A stretch of 64,000 nucleotides of DNA from Atrichornis clamosus (Eukaryota; Chordata; Aves; Passeriformes; Menuridae). Where the stretch lies: positions 62,001-126,000 of the forward strand of contig WBMZ01009009.1 in assembly GCA_013400975.1 (NCBI GenBank), in the 5' to 3' direction. Below, in pieces: positions 1 through 12,470 of this stretch. Each line of letters starts with the position of its first letter. The stretch's first letter is position 1. The translations under genes and the position numbers were made by a program. The notes beneath the pieces were generated by a model. That model saw nothing but the letters and a program-made list of their open reading frames with translations, was not told the DNA's origin and searched no databases.

Positions 1-126
1 ACAAAACAGTAGTGACAAAACAGTCACAAAACTGAGTGAATTGTGTGAAGGAACACAAGTAGGAGAAAAGTAAGCAAGTAAGCAACAACCTTAGCAATAC
101 TAAAGTTACTTAAATGAATTGATTAC
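1..126 (-). other. USH2A: USH2A intron 23, first part
   Basis: Intron sequence follows the exon 23 donor and continues beyond the window. Nothing else was recognised here. Confidence 0.8.
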
Positions 127-253
127 CTGTGTACTGCCCATCCACTGTGATGTTTCCCAGTGCTTGTATTCTTATAGCAATTATTTGGTGCCAATTGTTA
201 TCATTGTATGTTTTTCCACCATCATTAGTTGGAGTGACTGCCACTGCAGATCC
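127..253 (-). CDS. USH2A: USH2A exon 23: laminin G domain 1, later part
   Basis: This 127-bp exon, equal to recalled human exon 23, runs from an ATAAAG acceptor (phase 0) to an ACAG|GTAATC donor (phase 1). It reads GSAVAVTPTNDGGKTYNDNN, then WHQIIAIRIQALGNITVDGQ and YTG. The W-H-x-I-x-x-x-R motif and the following ITVDG are hallmarks of laminin G domains; NIT is a glycosylation sequon. The acceptor has a weak polypyrimidine tract, so inclusion may depend on other signals. The remainder of the domain must lie beyond the window's left edge. Confidence 0.93.
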
Positions 254-3200
254 CTTTATATTAACAGAAGAATCTGGTTTAGAATATTTTGAAGGTAACA
301 TTTAGAATTATATCTTACACTTTTATATAATCGATAATATATAACATCTAAAAATAAAGACAGAAGTCCTATGCTTAACTTCTTTTGGACTGCTGAATGA
401 TGCTTAGGACTTATTTCCCAACTAAATTAACCTTCTCAAATAATAAATGAAGGATCAAGGATCCAGTTCAGATTCTATTAAAAATAGAAAACCCTGTATA
501 GTTCCCCTGATAAAGACAAGGATGAGGTACAAATTACTGAGGGTCATGTCACTCAAATTTTTTTTAAATTCATTTTTTTAATTATGTCTCTATTTAACTA
601 CTTCACGGATTGTTGTGGCGGTGAAGTTTGACGGCCGTGATTCAATGTGCCATCCATGGAGAGCAGCTGCGTATCAGGATTGTTAATTGTAGCACCTGTC
701 TACATGAAAGGACCCAAAAAAGAGGTGAATTTGTAGCACAGTAAATGCATGCTCTCCTGGTTTCAAAAGGACTTAAATTTCTTGATGAAAGAGTACAATA
801 CATTTATGGGGGGAAAACGGTCATACCAAGATATCCAGGAAAACAAAACAGAGATTAAAAAAAAAAAAACAACAAAGCAAACAAACAAACCCAAACCAAA
901 AGGTAGTTATTGAGATTGCTTTTATGGTACAAAGGATGCTTGTAAAAATGTATGTAAATTTAACTTGACTTTTTACCTGGTTTTATTAAAACAAGAAAAT
1001 ATGACATGGGGGAGTGACTTTAAGGACACTTATTACAAATACAGAGAAACCTTTTCTGAATTGCTGAGTAAGAGGAATATCATAGATGCAGTTGCCAAAC
1101 TAAATCTCAAAACTGTAAAGAACCAAACAAAATACCACATAAATTAATATAATGATATAATAAAAATAAAATTAATATATTTCAAGAATTTTCTTGAGAT
1201 TTATATTCAAATAATCTTCTAACCTCCTAAGAATTCCTATAATAGCATCTCCGGACTTTACATGCTATGCAAACTATCTGGGAACTCAAAGTTTTCTGTT
1301 GAATTCACAAAATAGAATTGTCCTGTGTAGCAGGCAAAAACTGAATGGCAAAACATTTCTTTGTATGGGCACTGTGCTATATTAGAGGATCTCAACCACT
1401 GCAGTTACTTTATGTTACTTTATGGCCTCAAAAAACAATTTCAAAATAATATGTAAAAGAAAAATTTGTTCCCTTATAATTTTGGGGCCTAGCTTGTAAC
1501 TTTGAAATAGCAAGCCAGACAGTTCACCAGGGGTTTTTTCCAGATTTTCTAGTATTCTTTCTGGCCCAAGGACCTTAGAATTTTGCACATGGAGAAAACC
1601 TGTTGATAAAATAACTACTTATTTTGATTACTACTAAAACCCTCTTATTAAAATTTAGTATTCTGCCTTTAGTGATGTCCATCCTTCAGGAACTGCATTT
1701 CGACATACAGACTTATGAACACAGAATACCTTTTACAGTACATTTTGAATTGGGGACATTTTAAATATATATCAAAATATATAAATGTCTACATATGTAC
1801 ACATAAACAAAAAATTATTTCCTGTGGATATTTACAGCATGTTTCCTGCTCCATTCAGCCAATGTCTTGGTACTGAGGAGGTTTGTACAGCAGTCCTCTG
1901 CCCCATAACAACAATACAAAGCTATACATCCTTACATACTAATGGCACTTTTTCATATACTATTTTTTATTGTCTTCTCTCCTATTTCAACATTTTAATA
2001 TTTTACAAACACACACATTTCATTATCGTAGTTTAATAATTAAAACCAGAACTGGTGTCATGCCCAATTAATGTGCCCTGGTAGCATGCCCATTAGTTTT
2101 TCCATTAGTGAATTCAACAATACTAATGGGATTACTAGCATGGGATGCTAATTGGGCGTGACATAAGAAACTGGCTTACTTCTTAGCATACCCTTGCTAA
2201 TGATGAAATTAATGAGCATTTTATTAAATGCTGTCTCATCAAAGTGTACTTAGTTAGCGTTAAAATTGTTACAAACGATGCTGCATTCTAAAGATCAGGT
2301 GCCTGAATAAGTGGTTCTTCATATTATGTTTGGCAACATACTAGAGTATTAACAGTTTTATACATCAGAAACTGCATGTATTTGTAACCAATTCAGTCTG
2401 GGACCACACAAGCGTATGTGCTAACCTGTGCTTAATTTTGGGTGAAAGGAAAGGGGAAGACAAAAAAAAGATGCTGCTCTGGGTTCAGTAGGGTTCAGCA
2501 TGAGACATTTTATCCAGAACCACCAGAGTCCTCTACGATCACATTCAAAGAGCCTGTTGTGAGGTGGCTTGTCATGCATTTTGGGAAGCACACATTTTGA
2601 AATCTGCATTTTGCTAAGCCATACAGTAAGTCTTAATATTTGGTAGCTGTCAGTAATAGCTAAGTAAATATAAATCACTGTGACTCTCTTATGCTGATGT
2701 TTACATTGAAAATACATAGAAACATCACAAATACTAATCTTCAAAGATGCTGCCTTAGGTGCCAAAGTTTGATTGTAACTACACTTTTCCCAGTCAAGTT
2801 CTTTCAATGCCCAATCTCCTACCACTGAGAAGGTGAACAAGTTCTGAAGGTCTAGCACTGCCAGGGAGGAAGGTCGAGTTGGGACTAATAGAGAGGCATT
2901 TTCCATCTTCCTCTTTTTGTGGAATAACAGCTCACCCTCAGACTGTGCCTAACACTTCAGCCTCTCCCTGACAAGAACAATGAACAAGGCAACACAGACT
3001 ACAAAAGCATCTGGTGTTCCTTCTTTTTGCTGTAAAGTTTTGTAAATGAATCATCTTCTAAAAAGGAAGAGCTGGATTTAATTCCCTCCGTCCTATGAGA
3101 AGAATCTCAATCCATCCTCAGACTGTCCTAATCACTTAGGAAAAAAGGTGCTCCACACTGGACTTATATTTCTACTGTTACTGATTTCACTTGATATAAA

Positions 3201-5931
3201 ATATTCAGTGCTTCTCTGTGAAAAAAAGAAATTACCTGTAGCCACTGAAAGAAAACCATTACTTTAGCTTGAGTTGATTGTGTAATTTAGGGGTAGATGT
3301 AAAGACATTATGAGAAGAGGAAAATCGACAGACAGCTGAAGGTTTACAGACACTCTGAGTTTGGAGGAAGATCTATGGGACAATATGATTGTTCAGAAAA
3401 GGCTAAGACATCTGTTAGCAAAAAAACCTCGTTCTTCCTGGACCATGAGTAGAAACCTGCAATGAATGGCAGTAAAACAATCAGAAAGGAAAAAAGAGCA
3501 GTTACACAGCACAAAAGGGAGACAAAAGGGATGGTCAGACAACAGCCAGATGAATGGTGGTGTACATGAAGCTCAGAGAAGTATGAATGGACACGAAGAA
3601 AAGGATTTGAAATTAACACTTAGCGAAGGAAGAAGTGAGGCTGCTGAAGGCTCCCCACTAGGAAGACTTGGCAGGACTATCCCCAGAGCAGACACAACAA
3701 AGAGAAAATGTGCTGCTGATCATGAGCAAAGATACAGAGCAGCATCCTGAAAGGGACTAAGGGTACAAATAATTAACCTGCGACAGGACACAGCTGGAAG
3801 GGAGCACAGAATATTACACCACACTGCTACAGATAAAAAGCAGCAGAGACACGATTGTCATCAAAAAGAATTTTTGCAATTTCAGAGAGAAGAGCACAAA
3901 GGCAGAGCCATAAAGGTTTATTGTATATGCCATGACTGTAATTAGAGAAAACAGTGCCTATAACCTGGCTAAGACACCACATGATGTCAAATAGAAGTAA
4001 TTAAAGCATTTGCACACTAATGCAAAATGTGATGAACAAATGAAAGATTAAGAAATGCTGCTATAGAACGATACCTGACATTGTAGGATAGGAATAGCAA
4101 ATCATGGGAAAAGGAAAAAAGAAACAAACTATGAAGAAAATGTAGAAACAAAGGTAAAGACAGTAAGGTAGCACAGTATATTAAGGATACAGAGGACTGA
4201 AAATTTTTGATAACTGAATTTTCATAGGTAAAGGATTTTGAAAAAGTTGCTACACAAAATACATTGCTGTAGGCCATTGTACCCTACTTCTGATTCTGAG
4301 AATATACAGGAAGCTCTTCCACATTATTAATGAGAAATTAGAAAGTATTAGCTTTCAAGGTAGTAAATCAGTTGCTAAGACCTACACTGTTCCTGAATGC
4401 TTTGAATGATGGGGGTTTTTTTCTCTAAACAGCCACTGAAGCATTGAAGCAGCACCATAGGCTATTTTAAAAGAGGAAACATATCAAATAGATGATCCTA
4501 AAATTCAGCATGGGCCAAAGTTGCCTGTTTCAAATGAAACAGAAAGACAGATAAACAAAATACATTAATAAACAAATAAGCTGCTAAAATTCAAGGTAAT
4601 AACTCATGAAAATATTAGGTGAACTGAGAAGTTCTGAGGACTGAATATGAGACCTGCTTTTTTGGTTTGGGGGTTTTTATTAAGTTAAAAGACAGGGAAG
4701 AAAAAAGGTGGGGGTAAAGCCCCAAAGCAGTCACTCTTCCATCTCTCCCCTTCCCTTCCTGTTCCCCGAACACTGTGGACCCAAAAAAAGATAACTTCTT
4801 TTAGGGAATGAGTCCAAACAAGCTGACATAAAGCTACTTCAAAAGAAGCAAATCTGCAAGGAGGGCTAGGAAAATTATTTGAAGCATTAAAATGCTAGTT
4901 GAAAGATATCCACTCCCATTAACCATCAAAAAACAACAAAAAAATCTAAATACAGCTCAGAAGACCTTGCAAAGGAAACAAAACTTTCTTTTTTAAGTGA
5001 CGGTATAGGTGTAAAAGAGATGAAACAGAACTAGTCCCTATTAAAATGTGGATGAGGGCAACACTAACAACATGAAGCATGGTCCCAAAAACTGATGCAC
5101 AAGCTAAGATAAGGCCTGTGTGAAAATGCAGTAGAATTAACAGAAATTTATATCTTGGGGTCAGAAGCAGATTTAATGTTTCCCAGCACGGGGATCACAC
5201 ACAAGCCAGCCTCTGTGCAGCACTTTGTTACTTCTGTAGATGCTCCAAAGCCTAACAGCACCTTCACTGCTCCTCAACACCTCCACGTGGTCACAGAGTG
5301 ACTAAGGCAGAGCTCAGGAAGCAAAGGTTAACAGTGGGTCAGAAAATCTGATAATTACTTACAATTTCTTGCATATTTATGAAAGATAAGTGAGTCTATA
5401 ATGTTTTTCAATTCCATAAGGAGATCCAGTTTTGGGGTGCACAGAAAACACAAAATACCCAAGCAGAATGTGGCTTATTTTTCATTTTGTTGATATTTTC
5501 CTCATTATTTATGTCTTTGCATAACAGCCACATGCTGATTTCAGTGGGAAAACACAAGTCTCAAGATGGGAAGCTTAAAAATAATTGACTAACATTATAT
5601 AACCTTTATTTATTAATTCAAAACCTAGTTCTGCCCAACTTTGAAATCTTGGTACTTTAAGCTGTTGTGGTGTTTAGTGGTATTGACAAAAAACCTCAAC
5701 CCATAAAAAAGCAAAAATAAAGTCTTAGAGCGTGGCATATGTAATAATAAAAGAGCAGAGATTTACTGTTTAAGTTTTTCTCTCTTCAAGAACTCATTAC
5801 CTAAGGGTTCTGAGAAGCAAGTTTGCTTGTATCAATTAAATAAAAACAAACAAACAAACATGGATAAGTATGCAAAAATATTGAAATAAATGATACAAGC
5901 TATTTCTGTAGGATCCTGTCTTTTGTTGTAC
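254..5931 (-). other. USH2A: USH2A intron 22 (about 5.7 kb)
   Basis: This intron separates exons 22 and 23 of the laminin G domain. Besides A-rich stretches near 857-900 and an AAAC run near 5848-5860, its main structure is the foldback at 2046-2174. Open frames of up to 161 codons occur (minus strand 2421-2906; plus strand 3466-3750) but they show no recognisable domain. The stretch 3340-3930 is purine-rich on the plus strand. No CR1 copy was recognised here. Confidence 0.75.
2046..2174. repeat. Long imperfect inverted repeat (foldback), possible MITE
   Basis: Arms at 2046-2109 and 2122-2174 can pair around a 12-base loop. The inner stem CCATTAGT/ACTAATGG is perfect. The outer part pairs TGTCATGCCCAATTA with TAATTGGGCGTGACA, 15 pairs with one G-T wobble. 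The element starts CCAG and ends CTGG. No flanking target duplication was found. A palindromic DNA-transposon derivative is the simplest reading; a transcribed hairpin in intron 22 is another. Confidence 0.7.
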
Positions 5932-6062
5932 CTGTGGATCAAAAAGAAAGTAAGGACGTCCACTCCTCAGCTGCAGTGCAATGTATTCCTCCTGATTGCC
6001 AGGTGATGCAGAGAAAAAAATCAAACCATCGGGCTCCTGGGTTCTAAATTTCACTTTAATAC
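5932..6062 (-). CDS. USH2A: USH2A exon 22: laminin G domain 1, middle part
   Basis: This 131-bp exon, identical in length to human exon 22 as recalled, runs from an AACCAG acceptor (phase 1) to a CAG|GTACAA donor (phase 0). It completes a Gly codon and reads IKVKFRTQEPDGLIFFSASP, then GNQEEYIALQLRSGRPYFLF and DPQ. The pattern F-R-T-x-x-P-x-G-L-I-F-F, then Y-I-A-L-x-L-x-x-G-x-x-Y-F-x-F, is the classic laminin G beta-sandwich core. In the ORF that contains it, the frame reads on past the donor into the intron, but the next homologous residues (GSAVAV) are in exon 23. It is separated from exon 21 by the 33-kb intron. Confidence 0.95.
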
Positions 6063-6474
6063 CTGGTTAGAAAAAAACAAGTAGATGGTTAATGCCAAAA
6101 GTGGTTCTTGTAGGTTCTAACAAAAATTACAAAACATAATTTTAAAAACAATTGCAAAGCAAAGTCATGGGAGTTCTGTTCACTTAAAATGCTTGCTAGC
6201 CATTGCAGGAGAAACCTTGCTAATCCAGACTGAGTCAGCCCGTGAGATAAGTTTCTGTGAGCCTTTACTCATCTGTAAAAAAAGATATACAATTGTGACT
6301 TAGGTTTAGAAACTTCTTAAGAAAATATAGTTCGTATATTTGCACACTGTTCCAATAGTTGATGTTTTACACGTGGATTTTCGCTGGTCACTTAACATTT
6401 CTATCAGTAAAGTAGGAATGAGTGCTCACATGCAAGAATTTCTATGAAGAATAGCAGGGATTTGGTTCCAAAAG

Positions 6475-6576
6475 ATATGTATGTATGTATATATATTTGT
6501 ATACATATTCTTTTATAAACATAGATAGAGAGATATAGATAGATATAGATATAGATGATATCAATATAGATATCTA
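6475..6576. repeat. GTAT/GATA microsatellite
   Basis: GTAT units run into TATA and then AGATATAGATAGATATAGAT-type GATA units. The opposite-strand open frame (YIYIYLYLSIYV) is produced by this repeat. Confidence 0.9.
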
Positions 6577-9500
6577 AGTGCACAAAGAACACCTGGAAGA
6601 GAGGTAGTTTCAACAAAAATTGGAAATGTCCCAAGGAATAATGGATGAACTAAGCTTAATTAAGAACTTTACAGATCATTATCAATAGTCCTCCATTTGG
6701 TTTCTGATGAAATCCCTGAGCATATTGTAGAGCCATGCCTTTACAGTACAAATGTTTTTTGTGAAAGGAAATGAAAAGACAGTAATAGCAACATCCACCT
6801 ATTCTATACACTTTCATGGCATTTCTGTATAAGATGCTTTAACAGAACCAGGTAAGTTATTGGGTTTAACTTAACTCTATCAAACTGTTCAGTATTTTCA
6901 CTACCTTATGTCAGGCAGAAAATAATAAGTAACTAAAGTTTTTATTGTAGACAGCACCTCTATTTAAAAAAAAAGTTAAAATTACACACATTCATATTAG
7001 ATTATGCTTTTTAATTACCTGTACTGAAAAAAATATCCTTTGGCCTCTTTACCTAACCACATACATGTTTTCATGTAAATCACATGATGCAGTCACAGGT
7101 ATGAAACATTCTCTAGTCAATGAAAATCAGTCATGATATTAAAACACCTGCAAAAAGCAGTTGCACACAAGCAACCCCCTGCAGGTAAAAAGCCTCGACC
7201 AACAGTGTCCATACTTAAGGAAAAGCATAGCTTTGCCTGGCTCAGAAATAAACACTTGCTGTACTGTGAGGTTCCAGGTACTTCCAGCTGCACTATCTGC
7301 TGGAGAGGCTGAGACTGATGGCCTCTAATCCCAGCAGTGGGGAGCGCAGTTAATTTAACAAGCTGCCAGTATTTTTATCAAGCTGCCAAAAGACATTTCT
7401 GAACACCAGAAGATCCCTCCTCACACCTAATTTAGAAGGACAAACACAAAGAAAATAACTGAGTTTTTGCAAAAACACCGTTCTCGCATAATATTGTGTT
7501 AGAAAATATAAATTAAATGGTTCATAACAGTAAAATTGCAGTAATTACAAAAGTTTTCAATTGTTATGCAGAAGCTTTCTTTTTTCTTTGGATATCGAAG
7601 AGCCCTGCATAGAGCTGCCACAGCTTTACAAAAATTATTGATGATCAGGAACAATTATTTGCTTCTAAATTTGTTTGTCACCATTACAGATCCGAGAAAA
7701 GGACTCTGCTCCCTTAATTTCACATATCTTTGGAACTTCTCATGAGATAAGGAAGTTCATATGAGCTAGCTCTAAATAAATGCTTTCATACCTCAATATG
7801 AATATTTTCTTGCATTTGCAGGAGTACAATAGAGAAACCAAATATTAAGCAAGCTTCTGGTCCAAAGATATTTTCATTGCAAGATTAAAAGGTTATGAAA
7901 TTAATATTTTTCACAAGAACAACAAATTAATGTTAGACCTCATGGTCAACACAAAGCATGACCAGAAGCCCATTCAGACTTGTAAAAACTATGTGCATGA
8001 CATTTTTCTGTCTTAGTGACACTGAACACTGGAAATGGATTTAATTCACTTAGACAGAGAAAGCTTTCTTTTGAAAATCTGAAGAGTTTCACAGAACTTG
8101 AAAACCACATTTTATTACCAAAAAAAACTTTTTCTTTTTTTTTTTGTACTTGAGGGGGAGGGTGAGAGATTTCAGCATGCACGTCTAAAACCTTAATTTC
8201 AATGTTAAATATAACATATAAATAGAAACATAAATAAATTGATGACATTACAATTACTTCTGTAATTTGTCATATACGGAAACTGCATCTCAGCCACACT
8301 ACTCATGCTACTAAATCTTGGATGGAAAACATGACCATCTGTGGGGCATAGTAGGAAAGTACTTTTAACCAACTGAATCTTGAATTGCAACTCAAGAATT
8401 CACCTAACAGGCCTGCTTGTGTGACACAAATGATTGTTCCACAAGAACTTGTTATCATTTCTGGGATAAAAACCAACAGAAAATTTTACTACAAATTAAA
8501 TATTAATGTATGCCATTCAAATAAATTCTTTAATTCCATTTCAAATTATGGTTGCCATTGGAGAAGCTGTCAGAATTCCTTTAATTATAAATAAATTTAT
8601 TTAATTTCTGTAATTGAATTTCTTTAATTATAATGGCATTGTGCAAAAAATAATACAAGCTTTGTATATAGTGAACATAAAAGGCAAAAAGGAGAATACA
8701 TGGTAATAAAAAGGACAAGTAAAATAAATTAGTAATTATTAGCAGTAATGTTTTCTAGTATCCCAAATTGTCTTAGGTCAGACTAACCTTCTGTCAGGAT
8801 CTACATAGTTCCATTTATGATTTGGATTAGATTTCTGTCCTAGTTTCAAAGATGGCACACCCAGGTTAGCAAAGGAAGGCAAATGTGAAGAGTGACCAAT
8901 GAAGGCATTTTTAAAGGTGTTCACCTGAGATGCAATATTAGCATGATATTTAGACTCTGAGGGACACAGTTTTGAGGTTCCCTTTTAGTAACAGGCTGAT
9001 ATTACAAGTAAAATGATATATTATTACTCTGATATTAGATGTGTCAGAAGACAGTTTTTTGTCTAATAAAGAAAATGCATATGGTGGGATTTTTCTACCC
9101 TCTCTTTGCCTCCCTCATGTAAGTTTAGCAAGTTTCAGAACTTCAGCAACTTTTCAGATTCGGACTATCCGGATTCAGATTTTTTCAGTACAATTCAATA
9201 TGACTTACAAGACCAGCACAGAAGTACTTAACAGGCAAGAATGTGCTCTTGAGAGGCTGACTGCACTTCTGGCAAGTTTACAGAGCACATGGGATTGAGT
9301 TTAGAAGTAGCAGTTGGCAGTCAGCAGGAAAATATTAATAAATTAGAGCAGCTCCCCGATTAGCATAACATATACTAATAATTTATAATTATTACAGCAA
9401 TAAAATTCACTTCTGACTAATGCTAAACACTTTTTTTCTTGAAAAATGAAAAGTTTAAAATAGCTTTTGTTTGACCAAGAAACTATTCACTCAGACTATA

Positions 9501-12310
9501 GAGAGTTTCCTTCCTGTAACACATTTTTCCAAATTAATTGAACTGAATATAGTTTTCTAATTAAAAAGTTTTTTAAAAATTCAAAAATATTTCAAACTAC
9601 AAAACCACAATACCTAAAAACTATCTTTTTACTTTTTGAAGTTTTTGGGAAGAGTTGAGGGGAGAATGTAGGCAGAGGGACAAGGTAAACATTGGAAACA
9701 TCTTTTGCAGTAACAGCTGAAAGATTTCGGCAAAGTGACCTACTTAAAAACTAATTTTGTCCCAACCATTCAGTAAAAACACCTGTAAAGTTCCTTTGTC
9801 TACAACTGGATGTTCACAGCCCAGTTGAAAATAGCTTAAAAATAGAAGTTACTAGACTCATTAAATACAAAGAAGTTGCTACACATCTTAAGTCTTATGA
9901 TCCTTCACCAAAACTTATATATAACCACATGAACAACTCCATCCAAAAGTGCTAAGAACAGCTGGAAAAAAGTATTTTCAACTTTGTAAGTGCTCAGCAA
10001 GACTGGTGTTAGTTTAATTTTCATAAATACATCAAATCCCAACCTATAATCATAATCATAAATCTTAGCATATTATGGACAATTTCCTTGAGGGCTTAGG
10101 AGAAATATAAACAGAAAACACTGCACATTACAATTGGAAAAATAAAAAAAAAGAAACCTGCCAAATATGTGGAAAATCACAAAGCATTTTTAGAAATGAA
10201 TTTTGCATAATCTGTGAAACACATCTACTTACAGTGAAATTTTTCCCAGAATTGCACAATTTTAGAAACATAATTTGCATTTCCAGTCTGCTTACATTCT
10301 AATATGAAATGGTGTAAATAATTATATAATTGCATATTCCAATGAAATGAACAGAAAATTGTTGGCAAAGAAAGCAATCACTTTATGCTTACTGAAAGCC
10401 TTATTTGTGCATAAAGCCAGCTAAAATGAATAGAAATTGTATAGAAAATTTTGACTACAGCATTAGGCTCTCAACAGTCCCTTCAGGATGACAAATGCTA
10501 AGTGTTTATTTAACATTAAGACAGTGTACAAACACTTCTGCCTAATCAAAGTACATTTTCCCACAGAAATTACAACCCAAAATTTGTTTTTAAGTGAAGA
10601 GTGGATAGATGGAGAGCAAAACTCTCAGTTGCTATACACCTCCACTGAATTAGCATTTTGTTGCTATTCTCTCTGTGAGAGCAATTCTGCATGCCTCATG
10701 TCATCACGATAGCTAAAAGAGATTTAGATTATTTTTTTACATAAGAAAACACGCCTATAGAAAAAATAAGAAGAAAGACGTCACAAAACACATTGGTATT
10801 CAAAGAAGTTTCACATAAAGGACAGTGGAATTAGAGGGAAAAAAGGAACTCAGACGACATTTCCCTGTACGTACTTATGAAGATCTTCTGCCAAATATAA
10901 GAGTTCTTCACACTTTGTAATGGCCTATAGCTTCCTGGAATCTATTGAGAGAAGAAAGCCTTCTTCCCAAATCTGTCCAAGATCAGTTTTTGTCTTTGGT
11001 ACAGGACCAGGTTCCATCTTTTATTGTTACCTTAATGTGTTTGAAAACATTTCCAAAGTTCATAATCCCAAACATTACACTAAGTTAGTAATTCCACCAA
11101 TGAAGTAAATGATGTCAATTTTTAAATTGCTTTAGCCTTTTAGTAGAAATTTAAAACATATACTTAAAAGTCACATACATATGTACACACGCATATATAT
11201 TTGGATACACACACACAAAAAGTTCCCAGACTTTTTCCCAAATTGTAACTGAAGCTCCTTTTCTTTTGTGATCACAGTAAAAACAGAGAAGCTAAAAATC
11301 CATGGTTTCTCAATTAGACTGTACAAGAGCCCTGTATTTTGAAAAAGTCTAACTTTTTTCAGAATGACACAACTCAAAGAATTGTTTTATTTACTCTGAA
11401 TACCTCAAACTGCCAAAAACCTAAATCAAACTAAAATATTGAGCAAGCATAAACACAGAATATGATGAGTAAATGAAAGGGGGAGATATGCAACACTTCC
11501 TGTGGAAACCAACTATCAAGCAAAATCCCAAATCCTCTTGATGAGCTCTGAGTGTTCCTTTTACACTAAAATGACTAATTTGATACCTGTTTTTTCTTAT
11601 TTTCCTTGCTACCCCATTATACCCACTACTGGTAAAACAAACAGGACATTTTAGCTTTAATCTTCTTACTACATAACCCAAATAACTTCAGTCATGTTTG
11701 CATTAATGCTGCATTAATCATGTTGTTGCGTATTAATGAGTTTTCAGGCTATGCTAATTACTGTCATAGATTCTGCAGCAGCCCATTAAATATACAAATT
11801 ACAGAATTAAAGAGCCAGAGCTCTTCATGATTAATCTTTAAATGGAGAAAAACTAATGATGTCTGTACAAAGTTTCTCTCCACTTTTGGCTGACTGAGCC
11901 CAATGAACAATCAATTAGATTATTTGAAGAATAGGAATACTGCTTCTACTAAAAGATTTGTTATGTTGTTATTCTATGCAGAAGACACATATTTATAAGT
12001 TTCTATCAAATGGATTTCTGTAACAGATTCCAGGCTTTAAGGTCTCCGAAAGTGTTGCATGGGGCGTAAAAGCTATAGAATATTCCAATTCATTATTGCA
12101 CACTCATAGGAATCTGCTGGTTTCATATGAATACAGTAAAACAATCTTCTCCTTTCAGCAAGGACACAAGTCCTGCTACTCCCCAGCAGGAAAGATTTAC
12201 AGCAAACCTTACTGAAAAGAAAGTTAAGATAAGTTTAAATTCTTTTGATAAGATTTGATATATTAGTAGCACTTTATTCCCCCACTTACAGAGTGATGTT
12301 TTGTCAGGAA

Positions 12311-12470
12311 TAGTGCAATACCTAGTGGTTAAATGAAGAGATTCAAAATTAGGAGACCTTGAGTCTGTACTCAGCCAATGACTGAGGTATGTCACCTGAG
12401 AGCCATCACTTAAACCATCCTGCCTCCATATTCCTCCTTCCTGAAGAATGGCAGCCAATATGACTTGCGT
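12311..12470 (+). mobile_element. Ancient tRNA-derived SINE, MIR-like
   Basis: The order of short matches follows the MIR consensus: CCTAGTGGTTAAA (A-box region), AGACCTTGAGTCT, TGTCACCTGAG, ATCACTTAAACC, then TTCCTCCTTCCTGAAGAATG corresponding to TTTCCTCATCTGTAAAATG. It is strongly diverged, as expected for an element that predates the amniote radiation. Confidence 0.6.

Noticed and set aside
2421..2906. 161-codon open frame on the minus strand in intron 22
   Set aside because: It shows no domain, signal or compositional pattern of a protein, lacks fitting splice sites, and usherin homology is fully covered by exons 22 and 23.
3466..3750. 94-codon basic plus-strand open frame
   Set aside because: It sits in a purine-rich stretch with an opposite open frame, without homology or splice context.
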